This document shows positions 1 through 10,562 of a stretch of 64,000 nt of DNA, one piece after another. Origin of the DNA: Campanula takesimana (taxonomy: Eukaryota > Streptophyta > Magnoliopsida > Asterales > Campanulaceae); assembly GCA_026119855.1 (NCBI GenBank), contig JAOWBW010001823.1:122630-186629 (forward strand), in the 5' to 3' direction. Under the pieces are notes generated by a model that saw nothing but the letters and a program-made list of their open reading frames with translations, did not search any database and was not told the DNA's origin. Position 1 is the stretch's first letter. The number at the start of each line of letters is the position of its first letter. Made by a program: the position numbers and the translations under genes.

Positions 1-1637
1 ACCTTCGGTTAGATATGGTTTTGAGGAGATGGTGGATTATGCATTGTCCGCTGCTGAAACAGTAAATGTGCATGAACCAGTCTCTTACAAGGAAGCCATG
101 TCGTGTGATGACTCTGTAAAATGGTCGGTTTCTATGGAAGAAGAGATGGTATCTTTCATGAAAAATAAGACATGGGAACTTGTTAGACCACCACCGAAGA
201 AGAAATTAGTCAGCTGCAAGTGGGTCTACAAGTTCAAGGAAGGTACTTCGGGTATTGAGGAAGCACGGTAAAAGCAAGGCTAGTTGCTCGGGGCTTTACT
301 CAAGTCGAAGGTATAGACTACAATGAGATATTTTCACCGGTTGTTAGACACACATCTATTCGCACCTTGTTGAGCATTGTGGCGATGCAAGATCTAAAGC
401 TTGAGCAGTTAGATGTAAAAACGGCTTTTTTACATGGGGAGCTTGAGGAGGAGAGCTACATGCGCCAGCCTGGAAGGTTTGTTGTCGAGGGTAAGGAGGA
501 TCATGTTTGCCTGTTGAAGAGATCCTTGTATGGTTTGAAGCAGTCACCTCGACAGTGGTATAAAAGGTTCGACACTTTTATGGTTACCCATGGTTTTGCT
601 AGGAGTGAATTTGATAGTTGTATTTACTTGAAGGGTTGTAGTGATGGCACATTGATTTATCTTGTATTATATGTCGATGACATGCTTGTGGCTACAAAAG
701 ATATCAATGATGTCAACAGGTGAATTTGATGTTGCAAAGTGAGTTTGAGATGAAGGATTTAGGTGCTTCAAAGAAGATTCTTGGCATGGAGATTGAACGG
801 GATCCAAAGAAGGGACTCTTGTACTTGTCGCAAGAAAAGTATGTGAAGAGGGTTCTAGAACGATTCAATATGAAGGATGCCAAATCTGTAAGTACTCCTT
901 TAGCATCTCACTTTCGGTTATCTTATTTAGATAGTCCCAAGTCTAAAGATGATATGGATTATATGTCACGTGTTCCATATTCAAATGATGTTGGGTGTAT
1001 TACGTATGCTATGGTTTGTACTCGACCTGATATCGCTCAGGCAGTGAGCGTTATGAGTCGATACATGGGGAATCCGGGGAGGGAGCATTGGAATGTTGTT
1101 AAGTGGATTCTGAGATACTTGAGTGGTACACCAGGTTTATGCATTGTATATGTCAAGAACAGTGATGGTTTTGTTGGGTGTGTTGATTCAGATTGGGGCG
1201 GAAATCTTGATGACAGAAAATCTACAACGGGGTATGTGTTTTGTCTTGGTGGTTCCGCAATTAGTTGGAAATCTGGATTGCAGGAAGTCACGACATTGTC
1301 TACTGCCGAGGCTGAGTATATGGCTATAATAGAGGCAGTCAAGGAAGCCAAATGGCTTGGTGGCTTGGTTCATGAACTTGGTATTGTTCAAGGTGCTCCT
1401 GAGGTTTTCAATGATAGCCAAAGTGCTATTTGTTTGGGAAAGAATCAGAATTCTTTCCGTAGGAGAACGAAGCACATTGATATAAAATATCACTTCGTGA
1501 GGACTATAATAGCGAATGGTGAAGTGGTTCTGAAGAAGGTTGATACAGTTGACAACCCAGCGGATATGCTGACAAAGCCTGTGCAAATTACTAAGTTCGA
1601 GCATTGCTTGAACTTAGTTGGGGTTACTAGTCATTGA
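1..1637 (+). pseudogene. Ty1/copia pol 3' part: reverse transcriptase and RNase H, frameshifted
   Basis: This is the C-terminal half of a copia polyprotein; the 5' part lies outside the window. The RT copies element RNA into cDNA and RNase H removes the RNA strand. Seen: the RT entry motif CKWVYKFKEG near 215-245, KTAFLHGEL near 419-445, the catalytic LYVDDMLVA near 664-690, LYLSQEKYVKRV near 820-850, then RNase H with DSDWGG near 1187, STAEAEYMA near 1300-1325 and NPADMLTKP near 1555-1580. The frame breaks near 270 (after EEAR, one base missing) and again at 720-723 (stop after DVNR, frame change), so no full protein can be made. Stop codon at 1635-1637, followed by a polypurine tract and LTR, as expected for a 3' end. 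Motif style fits the Tork-like copia group; the clade is an inference. Confidence 0.93.
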
Positions 1638-1710
1638 TGCCCTTTGGGGCGGGGCGGTGGAGAGAGATAGGGATGTTCCCTCTGTTTACTAGTTTTTCGG
1701 GATTGATCGT

Positions 1711-1723
1711 CAAGGTGGAGAAT
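1711..1723 (+). other. Polypurine tract of the copia element
   Basis: The run AAGGTGGAGAAT sits directly before the LTR start TGTTGGG. In copia elements this tract primes plus-strand DNA synthesis. Position and sequence match the usual plant copia arrangement. Confidence 0.85.
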
Positions 1724-2274
1724 TGTTGGGTGACTCTCAATTATTCTGGGCAATATGTTCGCAGACAACAGTGCTGGGCGGCCGCCCAAGTGGCTATGGG
1801 CGACCGCACAGAAGGCCTTATTCAACACCAGATTTGTTTCAGACTGTTTGGGCGACCGCACTGGCAAAACTGGGCGGCCGCACATGTGTCGGGCTGGACA
1901 GAGGTGATTCCGAATCTAGGAAGGATTAGATTTGTCGAATCCGGGTAGGATTGGGTTTTAGGCTAGACTTATAAAAGCTGTCATGCGTGTCTTATTTTAT
2001 TATTGCAACCTTGAGAGGGTTAGAGAGAAAAGCTAGGGTATTCATTATTGAGAGATTGTGAGATTGTGTGATTGATTATCACCTTGTTATCTCCTTGTAC
2101 TCTTGTTTGATTATAATGGATTGTTCTCCATCGCCCGTGTTTTTTTACTCTTCTTGTTTAGAAGGGTTTTCCACGTAAATCTCTATGTTCATTTGTTTTC
2201 AATATTGCTTTTCTTTAGTATTTTATGCTTCAATATTTGCAAGATATTTAATTGTTAGATCATCAATCCTAACA
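1724..2274 (+). repeat. Copia 3' LTR, 551 bp
   Basis: The LTR begins TGTTGGG right after the polypurine tract and ends CCTAACA, an imperfect terminal inverted pair. A TATA box (TTATAAAAG, 1969-1977) marks the U3/R promoter. The U3 part contains a CG-rich stretch at about 1776-1885 with repeated GGGCGGCCGC and GGGCGACCGCAC motifs, unlike the AT-rich surroundings. The downstream target duplication would be CTTAT (2275-2279); its partner lies outside the window. Confidence 0.9.
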
Positions 2275-2304
2275 CTTATAGTGATAAGAATGTCAGTTAG
2301 TTAG

Positions 2305-2486
2305 GAGCAATGCTAGGGGCACAAAATAAAGTCACAAAATCTTGCTCACAACATGAGGTGACGATATTTTATTGGTTTTATCGATAATAGACCCGCCACA
2401 CTCTAATTGAAAACACCAATAAAGTCTTTACACCTAGGATTTTGTGAGCAAGTTTTTGTGACTTTATTGTGCCCCTAGTATTATTC
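2305..2486. mobile_element. Mutator-type MITE, family A copy 1 (182 bp)
   Basis: Ends are inverted repeats: GAGCAATGCTAGGGGCACAA on the left and the complement GAATAATACTAGGGGCACAA on the right, both continuing into AAAGTCACAAAA. A second copy at 13387-13564 has the same ends and a perfect 9-bp target duplication. Here the 9 bases outside the ends match only partly (about 6 of 9). No coding capacity; it would need a transposase made elsewhere. Confidence 0.8.
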
Positions 2487-2760
2487 GACAGTTAATCATG
2501 TGTTATTGTATAAGAGTGTCAGTTGTAATGTTTAAGAGTTTCAATCCACGTGTTATTGAGTTCCACTTCATTTGTTTAAACTTTAAAGAATGTGAGTGCA
2601 TGTGTTTAAGAGTGTCAGTTGTAGTGTTTAAGAGTGTTAGTTGTACTGTTTAAGATAGCCTGTGCATTTGTTTTAGATAGTGCCAGAGCATCTGTTAAAG
2701 AGTGTCTATGGTAGTGGTGTTGTGTTGTTAAGTTTCAGTTATTTACAAAAATATCAGTGT
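2487..2760. repeat. Degenerate tandem repeat, GTGTTTAAGAGTGTCAGTTGTA type
   Basis: Variants of AAGAGTGTCAGTTGTAGTGT recur about every 25-45 bases from roughly 2511 to 2710 (for example near 2512, 2607, 2631). The copies are too diverged to fix a unit length by eye. No open frame or gene signal here. Confidence 0.55.
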
Positions 2761-2807
2761 TCATTTTAAAAGAATTGCAAGTTATTTATAAAAGTGCACT
2801 GCGTTTG

Positions 2808-3056
2808 GGATTTCGAACTGTTCCACCGAGCAGTTAGCTGCACCCGTGCACCGCGTGAAAGTTACACAACGTTTGTGAGTTAGCTCCTGCAAATGTAAAA
2901 CGTGTACTGCAAATGTAAAACGTTTCTCAGATAGCTCCCGATTTCGGACGTTTTTACATTGTGTAGTGCAATAAAAACGTTGTGTAGAAAACGTTTTACA
3001 TAACGTATGTAACTTTCATCCGGTGCAGCTAATTTCGGTGCAGCGGTTCTGGGTCC
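2808..3056. mobile_element. Mutator-type MITE, family B (249 bp, 9-bp TSD)
   Basis: Perfect 9-bp direct repeats CTGCGTTTG flank it at 2799-2807 and 3057-3065. Inside them the ends form inverted repeats: GGATTTCGAACTGTTCCACC on the left, complement GGACCCAGAACCGCTGCACC on the right, continuing through TTAGCTGCACC and TGAAAGTTACA for about 60 bases. A 9-bp duplication is the hallmark of the Mutator superfamily. Non-coding. Confidence 0.88.
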
Positions 3057-3065
3057 CTGCGTTTG

Positions 3066-3350
3066 AAAGGAGTGCAAATTATTTTAATAAAGTCACCGCA
3101 CATCTTTAAAACAAATTTTACTTATTTACAAAAATATTGCGTGCATTATAAAATCATATTGTTAAATTTTGTGAACTATTTTTAATGTGAACTTTTTTTT
3201 TTCGGTTTGAGTGTTTAGAAAGAAAAACAAATGCGAATCACAAAAAAAGAAGATAATGGTTAGAAACTTTTTTTATGTTGTTTTACTAAACACACTTTCC
3301 TGCTTTGATTCCATTATGTGAATGCGAAAAAGGAGAAGGAAAGAGAAACG
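3066..3350. other. AT-rich spacer, no gene seen
   Basis: AT-rich sequence between the family-B MITE and the Tekay-like element. A phrase TTATTTACAAAAATAT near 3122 echoes one near 2740, hinting at an old duplication. Nothing else can be supported. Confidence 0.5.
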
Positions 3351-3646
3351 TAAACTATAACGACCCAAACTTTTCATTAATAATATTTATCCATAAAACT
3401 GGGAAATCCCAAACGTCAAACACAAATTCAAATCCAACATTCACTTGTAACGGCTAGTATATCTAACCACCCTTCAAAACAGTGCGGAAGCATAACTATA
3501 ATTCAAACTTCAACGGCTAGTACAACCCACTAGCTCTAACATAAAACAAAATAATTGAATAAAAACTCTTCGATTGAACCACAGACTGTCCTTTCTTGCG
3601 ATCCAATCATTCCTTATCTACTCTTTACCTGGGGGAAAAATATAAG

Positions 3647-3677
3647 AAGGGGTGAGCGAACAATGCTCAGTAAGGTC
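3647..3677 (-). promoter_or_regulatory. Conserved LTR hairpin, Tekay-like type (3' LTR copy)
   Basis: In element sense it reads CTTACTGAGC, loop ATTGTTC, GCTCACCCCTT. The 5-bp stem TGAGC/GCTCA is perfect. The same block occurs in the 5' LTR (about 11293-11324), in the solo LTR at about 51095-51126 and, with a paired base change in the stem, in the LTRs at about 29170-29199 and 35157-35187. Function unknown. Confidence 0.6.
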
Positions 3678-4682
3678 CTATGCCGCCCCTTCGGTTTCTA
3701 AGAAGGGGTGACCTCAAAGAGTGTATCAATAAACAATTTTCAATGAAACGGACTAATTAATCAATCCAAACAATAACTTTCTTCTCAATACAAAGAAAGG
3801 GATCATGGCTCAATTCAATATTCAATAATGCGTAAAATCAATTATGATCACTTAATATTCTTATCGTCAAGTCAATATTCAAAAAGTAACCCAAAGGGGT
3901 ACAATAGTCGATGTATCAATGTTTCGGTATATCCGGATAACCTATATAACCACAATTTCAGTGGTGTCGATATCGATGTTTAATGCCACATAGGCATGTC
4001 ATGAACTAACCCTCATGACTAGGTGTCAATGGTATATCAATTATAACACATAAATAAATGGGTGTCATTAAGTGATCATTCTTTTATCAATGAGGTTCTT
4101 TAATTGACCAAGAAATCAATGTCAATTTAAGCTTAGATAGTTTCAATGACGAAAGCACTTGGAGTGAATTCCAATCAAAAGTTACCGGCCATAGCGGTAA
4201 TACAATAATTACTCTAGGAATGGAGGGGCAATCGATAACGATATACAATAAGACTAAGAGACGTAAATCACTTACCTTAACTGCGAGCCTTCTCGAAGTA
4301 CGAAGAAACGTGCCCTTCACTTGAGCTTCCCAAAATCTAATAAAAATATATTTAATATTATTAACGAAACTAAATAACTAATTGTCATTTCTTAATCTCT
4401 TAGAGTTGCTTGCGATCATCATAACTTGAAGACCCTTCCTAGTGTATAAATTTCTAATTATGGTTTTATTGTGGCAATCTACAAACATTTAGACCAAACT
4501 GTAATTATTAATATAACATGGGTTAAATGAAAATTTTGTTTCACCATAGTCAAAATCCAATAGTGATTATACGAGAGCCTTGTATGTGCTCGGCCGACCG
4601 AACGTACCCTCTGAGCACACTTCAATTCATTTGATTTCTATCATTTTTTATTCTTTTTGTTTTATTGATCACTTATCACATA

Positions 4683-5673
4683 GAAGTGGTCTCCCATGAG
4701 AACAAGGGGATCCGTCTCATGCATGAGACGGGTCGACCCATGACCCATGGGGCATGACCCGCCACGTGGCAGCCTCCCAGAGGTCAATTTTTTTTTTTTT
4801 TTTTTTTTGAGTTTTTATATTATTTTTCGGCTTTTCAGCCGTTCACCAAAAGTAATAGTTACCATAACTTAATGTAATGACTGTATACATATAAAGTAAC
4901 ATTGTTCATAAGATAACGTAACACACCTGTTTTACAAAAACAAAAGCTCGTTTTACCCATTTTTTCAAATGTAATACTAACTATAATTACATGTAACCCA
5001 AACAATATCTAAATGTAATTATCATTTATACTGAAATGTAATAATGCTTTTGCAAAAATGTAAAATATTGTGTATTTTGATTTAATTTTTTGAAAGAAAA
5101 TAACATTTGAAAAGTAACAACTCATATATGAATGTAATTGTTTGTACAAGTAAATGTAACACTTTAATAAAAGAAATTATAACATATTTCTATAGATAAT
5201 GTAATACTTTTACATGTAACACTAATCAAGTGTTTTTAGCTCTAAAAATGTAAATGGTTGAATTATTACTTTTTCTATACATATGTGTTACAATTATGTA
5301 TAAACATTATTACATATAAGTAACACGTTCGTTACATTTTAGTTGTAATAAGTATTACTTTTGGCAAACGAAGAAAATATAGAAAAAAACACTGTTACTT
5401 TTCTGTATATATGTATTACTTTTATGTATACAAACTGTTACTTTATATGAATACAGTCATTATATTAAGTTATAGTAACTATTACTTTTTACAAACCGAA
5501 AAAAAAACCAAAAACAAATAATATAAAAATTAAAAAAAAAAAAAGGGCCTATGAGAGGCTGCCACGTGGCAGGTTCGACCCCTGGATCCTGGAGCCGGTT
5601 CGTGGGTCGGGTCAAAAACCGACCCATCTCATGGATGAGACGGATCATGCATGTGTGCACACAAGTTTTTGTC
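4683..5673. mobile_element. Mutator-type non-autonomous element, family C copy 1 (991 bp, 9-bp TSD)
   Basis: Inserted in the 3' LTR; the 9-bp duplication TATCACATA (4674-4682, 5674-5682) is exact and the uninterrupted site is present in the other LTR near 12326. The ends are imperfect inverted repeats centred on GATCCGTCTCATGCATGAGA and its partner near 5625-5650, then GGGTCG/CGACCC and the block CTGCCACGTGGCAG near both sides. The inside is AT-rich and dominated by TGTAAC/GTTACA words in both directions. It has no protein frame. A related, inverted copy lies at 49255-50395. Confidence 0.9.
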
Positions 5674-6419
5674 TATCACATATCCCTTATATATGGAATG
5701 AATATTTTCTTTGAGTAATATCAAGGCTTCTTCCCTAATAAACCCAACCAACACAATTGCCTCGACCGACCTACCTACTGACATGGTCTTTCTTTGATTT
5801 CATTTTACCCCAAATTCCAAATGTTGTTATCTTATTCTGCAATCTCTCTTTTGAGTTGAAGCACAACTTCATACCATAAAATAAAAGATTGAAAGTAGAC
5901 TTACCTAACGATGAAACCCAACGTCGCAACAGCTATTTCCTGCCTTCGAAAAGCAGCTCCGTGCCGCCCCGTACCAGATTTACACTTCATTCCCTCTCTT
6001 TCTCTCCAAGAAGTGCATACCAAAAACAAAAACCATCGCCTCCTTTTATACTACTCTTACAGAGACTCCTAGCGTCCGACATTAAGGATGTCGACACAAA
6101 TCGTTTCTCCTACCTTCCATTGCAACCCATTCGTATTCTCCCGTAACTACTGCAATAACTTTATTTCATTTTTTATTTCCTCACAATAGCCTCAAATAAA
6201 ACCCTAAAAGATGTTATACTTAGAAATCCAAATCAACCCACTCATTAACCAAAGTCAACTCCAAATCTTATGTAAGCCTTAGAGAGTTTTAAGTCCAAAC
6301 GGCCCAACAGGCCCAATTAGCATGAAAGTCCACTGACTCCGAATTTGATTAATTTACTAATTTCATTAAAAATATAAATTTTATCATTATCATTAAATTT
6401 TATTTTTCGGGTTATTACA

Positions 6420-6437
6420 TACTTACCCCCTTAAAAG
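6420..6437 (-). other. Polypurine tract of the Tekay-like element
   Basis: On the minus strand, TTTTAAGGGGGTAAGTA runs straight into the LTR start TGTAATAACCC. This is the expected primer for plus-strand synthesis next to the 3' LTR. Confidence 0.8.
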
Positions 6438-6465
6438 AAGCTTAGTCCTCTAAACTTGACGTACC

Positions 6466-7734
6466 TCATTCGATGAACAATTTGGGGTATTTCTCCCGCA
6501 TCTCGCTTTCCAGCTCCCACGAAGCTTCTCGAATCGAATGGTTACTCCATTGAACTTTCACGCAGGGTATGATGCGTTTTCCCAACACTTGGTCCTTCTT
6601 ATCCATAATCTGAATCGGTTCTTCATCATAACTCAGATCCGCTCGAAAACGTAACCGTTCAAACTCAATGACATGGCTTGGGTCAAGGACATACTTTCGT
6701 AACATGAACAAATGAAAAACATTGTGAACTCCCGACAGAGCAGGCGGCAATGCCAGTCTATAAGCCACCTCTCCCACTAGATCAAGAATCTTGAAGGGTC
6801 CGACATACCTCGGACTAAGCTTTCCTCTGATCCCGAATCTCATAACGCTCTTCGTAGGGGATATCTTTAAGAATACATGGTCTCCCACCTTAAACTTAAG
6901 TTCACGATGATGTTTGTCTGCATATGATTTCTGTCTACTTTGTGCTGTCAATAATCTCTTCTTTACCAATTGTATATTTTCAGTAGTCACTTGAAACAAT
7001 TCGGGTCCCAATAACTTTCTTTCGCCCACTTCATCCCAACAAGTCGGCGAACGAAATTTCCTACCATACAAGGCTTCATATGGCGCCATGCCAATACTAG
7101 AGTGAAAGCTATTGTTGTAAGCAAATTCTACCAAAGTTAGATGTTCATCCCAAGAACCTTGCCAATCCAATGAGCATGCCCTAAGCATATCCTCAAGTGT
7201 TTGGATAGTCCGCTCTGACTGTCCATCTGTCTGCGGGTGAGATGCGGTACTCATATTCAAATGAGTCCCCAATGCTCTCTGTAAACTTCCCCAAAATTTT
7301 GATGTGAATCTAGCATCTCTATCAGACACAATTGATACTGGCACTCCATGAAGTCTAACTATCTCATCAACGTACATTTTGGCTAACTTTTCCATGGAAT
7401 CAGTAATTTTGAAAGCTAAAAAGTGAGCCGACTTGGTCAACCTATCAACGATCACCCAATTTGTGTTATGACCCTTTAGGGTCCTTGGTAGTCCTACCAC
7501 AAAATCCATGGCAATGTGTTCCCACTTCTATTTGGGAATCGGTAACGACTGCAATAAACCACCCAACCTCTGATGTTCACACTTTATCTGTTGGCACACC
7601 AAACACTTAGCTACCAAGTCTGCTATATCTTTCTTCACGTTGATCCACCAATATGTATCCTTCACATTTTGGTACATCTTCGTACTACCAGGGTGCACTG
7701 CGAATCGAGAACAATGAGCTTCTTCAAGGATTTC
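6466..7734 (-). pseudogene. Tekay-like integrase with chromodomain-like tail
   Basis: Integrase inserts the cDNA into the genome. Reading on the minus strand: remains of the HHCC zinc finger (EEAHCSRFAVHP, then KCLVCQQIKCEHQ) near 7720-7570, catalytic aspartates in AMDFVVGLP and IVSDRDARF, and glutamate in DGQSERTIQTLEDML, giving a D,D,E core. The C-terminus EEPIQIMDKKDQ to EASWELESEMREKYPKLF is a chromodomain-like tail, which in chromoviruses targets integration to marked chromatin. The zinc-finger segment is separated from the core by a TAG at about 7530 (where a tryptophan is usual), and another stop lies at about 7733. The 348-codon stretch 6466-7509 is otherwise open. Confidence 0.92.
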
Positions 7735-9249
7735 TCATTTAATACTCTCATTATCTGGAACATAGATCCTTGATTGATACCTCAACATAATGTCACCCCC
7801 AACTTTAAATTCAGATGACTCGCCATCCTTCAATTTATCTAGGATCTCAACTAACTCTGGATCAACTACTTGGGCCGCCTTAATTCTTTCTAACAACGCT
7901 AGTTGCACGCTCAAATGTGCCAAACGGCCCTTCTCACTGTCAATCTTGACTTCTAAGCATTCATGTTCGGCGCCCTCTATCCTCTCTCCTTCGGTTGCTA
8001 GCATGGCTGCTAAGCTCCCCTATTCTTACGACTTAAGGCATCAGCCACTTTATTGGCTTTTCCTGGGTGATACAAAATGTTACAATCATAATCCTTCAAT
8101 ATCTCCAATCATCTTCTATGTCGCATGTTCAGCTCCTTCTGAGTGAATATGTACTTGAGGCTTTTATGGTCTGTATATATTTCACAATGTACACCATACA
8201 GATAACGTCTCCAAATCTTCAAAGCGAAAACTATTGCCGCCAATTCTAAATCATGAGTTGGGTAGTTTCTCTCATAGCTCTTCAACTGACGGGATGCATA
8301 AGCGATCACCTTCTCATTCTGCATTAAAAAACAACCTAACCCTTTCAATGAAGCATCACTATAAATCACAAAACCCTCTGCCCCCGATGGCAGGGTAAGA
8401 ATCGGCGCAAATACTAATCGCTTCTTCAACTCTTGAAAATTGGCCTCGCATTCCTCTGTCCATTCAAACTTAACATCCTTTTGCATCAATTTTGTCAATG
8501 GCAATGATATCTTGGAAAATCCTTCCACAAAACGTCTGTAATAACCAGCTAACCCCAAGAAACTCTGAAACTCAGTCACTGTCGTCGGTCTTTCCCAATT
8601 CACCACTGGTTTAATTTTCGATGGGTCCACCGATATACCTTCGTTGGACACTACATGACCCAGGAAAGCTAATTCTTCAAGCCAAAATTTGCACTTCTTA
8701 AACTTAGCATATAACTTTTGTTTCCTCAAAATCTGCAGTACTATCCTCAAATGTTCCTCATGTTCTTCATTCATTTTAGAGTAGGCCAGGATGTCATCAA
8801 TGAACACAAAAACACACTTATCCAGAAACTTTCTGAAATACTCTATTCATAAGCTCTATAAACGTTGTCGGTGCGTTAGTCAATCCAAACGGCATCACTA
8901 CAAACTCATAATGACCATACCTTGTTCTAAAGGAAGTCTTGTCTATATCGTCTTTCTTCACTCTCAGGTGATGATAACCAGACCTCAAATCTATCTTTGA
9001 GAAGTAACACGCTCCATGAAATTGGTTAAACAATTCACCTATTCTCGGCAACCGATATTGACTCCTTACCGTCACACGGTTCAGTTCACGATAATCGATA
9101 CATAACCTCATCGACCCATCCTTCTTCTTCACAGATAATACCGTTGCACCCCATGGTGAGACACTCGGTATAATCAAACCCTTATCCAACACTTGATCAT
9201 AGGTTGGTAGAATCAATGGAGTGATTCTGTATCTAATCTGATTACTCAA
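7735..9249 (-). pseudogene. Tekay-like reverse transcriptase and RNase H, frameshifted
   Basis: RT starts on the minus strand near 9249 with VKKKDGSMRLCIDYRELN, continues through SKIDLRSGYHHLRV and MPFGLTNAPTTF, and then loses frame near 8815-8825: the rest, FIDDILAYS onward, is in another frame. RNase H motifs follow (FVIYSDASLKGLG, YTDHKSLKYIF). A TGA after MRHRR (about 8109) and a frame change near 8010 separate it from the linker LATEGERIEGAEHE to VPDNESIK (7735-8004). The domain order is normal for gypsy. RT and RNase H cannot be made as one product. Confidence 0.92.
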
Positions 9250-9363
9250 ACTAGCTTAAAACTTTAGAGCCTTTTGCGCTTTATCATCGAAGAACGTTGG
9301 GGCAAATTCTAGCAATTAGGTGAATCTAGCACCATAGTCGTCCACCGTCATACTTCCTTGAGT
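9250..9363 (-). pseudogene. gag remnant joined to RT (deletion scar)
   Basis: On the minus strand the words TQGSMTVDDYGARFT and LLEFAPTFFDDKAQKALKF match the capsid part of plant gypsy gag, with a TAG between them. Only a few residues later the RT sequence starts, so the rest of gag, the zinc knuckle and the whole protease are missing. This is best read as an internal deletion. Confidence 0.75.
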
Positions 9364-9489
9364 TAGCATCATAAACCCAACCACTCTGGCGTTTCGAACA
9401 CTTTCCGGATAATATGATACTATCATTAGTATCATGAATACGAGACTTTTTCACGCACTCTCGTACTATAGATCGTCTCCACAAACTAA

Positions 9490-10030
9490 CATTCAATTTA
9501 TAGGTCATTCACCAGACCACTGGTCGTTGCAATAGACCATCACTATCTTCATTAGTCAACTTTACTAGACTTATTGGTCGTTTCATTAGTCCATTACTAT
9601 TTTCATCGGTCATTTCAATAGACCAATATCACTTTCATTGGTCGTTTCAATAGACCATTCTTACTTATTCGAGGTTAACTCGCACATTTAACACTATTAC
9701 TCACGCCAACACAAGCATTGCTACTATGCTTAATACTTTCACATAAATAGGCCGTCCCCAAAAGACGTAACTTTTACAAAAGATCGGTTTACTAGATCTC
9801 TGGTCGTTTCAATAGACCAATTCTACTTAGGGAAGTTATTTCACTAGACTTTACTTATTCATCGCAGGTCGATTCGCTAGACCTACTTTCATTCACATTT
9901 GGCCGTTTCAATAAGCCAATTACTTTCACACTTGACCGTTTCAATATGTCGCTTTTATTCTTGTTTCGATCATTTCACTAGACCAAAACTAATTTCACTT
10001 GGCCGTTTCAATAATCCAATTATACTCATG
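9490..10030. repeat. Degenerate tandem array, GGTCGTTTCAATAGACCA unit
   Basis: Roughly fifteen diverged copies of TTGGTCGTTTCAATAGACCA follow one another, each 25-45 bp apart, between the PBS side and the gag remnant. The core is nearly its own inverted complement (GGTC ... GACC), so each unit could fold. It sits where the gag 5' part would be. Confidence 0.75.
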
Positions 10031-10548
10031 GTCTCATTGACTTCTCCCAATTCCTTGCGAGTGTCTAGAAATGCCTTCTTATCTCGCATCCACTTCTCTA
10101 GTGTAAGATTCACTCTTTGCCTCTTGAACTTCTAATTCTTCAGTTAGCTCCTGAATCTTGAGTGCATACCTCTAAATCACTCTTTTCTTAAGTGTTCTAT
10201 GCTTCAAGTTCATCTTCATGTTTCTTCCAAGTCCGTCCATAACCTTAATCAAGACATAACCATTATCAATACCATATAACTCAAGGTATATGACCATAAT
10301 CATCAATTGCATAAGCAACTTAAAAGAATAACATTCTAGTGTAACCCTTCAAGTTTCACTCCCAAAGTGTTCACTTATATCCCTCATACCCCTCGAGGAT
10401 TTTTTTTTTTATCTTAGGTTCTTTCCTAAAATAGTAAGTTTCCATAATTAACTAGTTTGACTTCAAGCAATCTTAGTCTTCCTAAAAACGCTCAAATCAA
10501 ACCTATTCAATATCAGAGTTCCTACCCCTTTGAAGCTCTAATCCTATA
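10031..10548. other. Non-coding leader of the Tekay-like element
   Basis: AT- and T-rich sequence between the repeat array and the PBS, including a T10 run near 10401. I see no gag frame; it is probably leader or decayed gag. Confidence 0.5.
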
Positions 10549-10560
10549 GCTCTGATACCA
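10549..10560 (-). other. Primer binding site, initiator tRNA-Met type
   Basis: On the minus strand TGGTATCAGAGC, two bases after the 5' LTR end, is the standard plant PBS pairing with the 3' end of initiator tRNA-Met. It fixes the element's orientation as minus. Confidence 0.93.
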
Positions 10561-10562
10561 AC

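Larger units (their letters stand above)
3356..6419 (-). repeat. 3' LTR of the Tekay-like element (with inserted Mutator-type element)
   Basis: On the plus strand it begins TATAACGACCC (TG mutated to TA; the partner has TGTAACGACCC) and ends GGTTATTACA. Removing the 991-bp insertion and its 9-bp duplication leaves about 2064 bp, matching the 5' LTR (about 2060 bp without its own insertion). An 85-codon open frame at 5889-6146 and its twin at 12534-12791 run antisense to the element and are kept only because the LTRs are near-identical; I do not call them genes. Confidence 0.92.
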
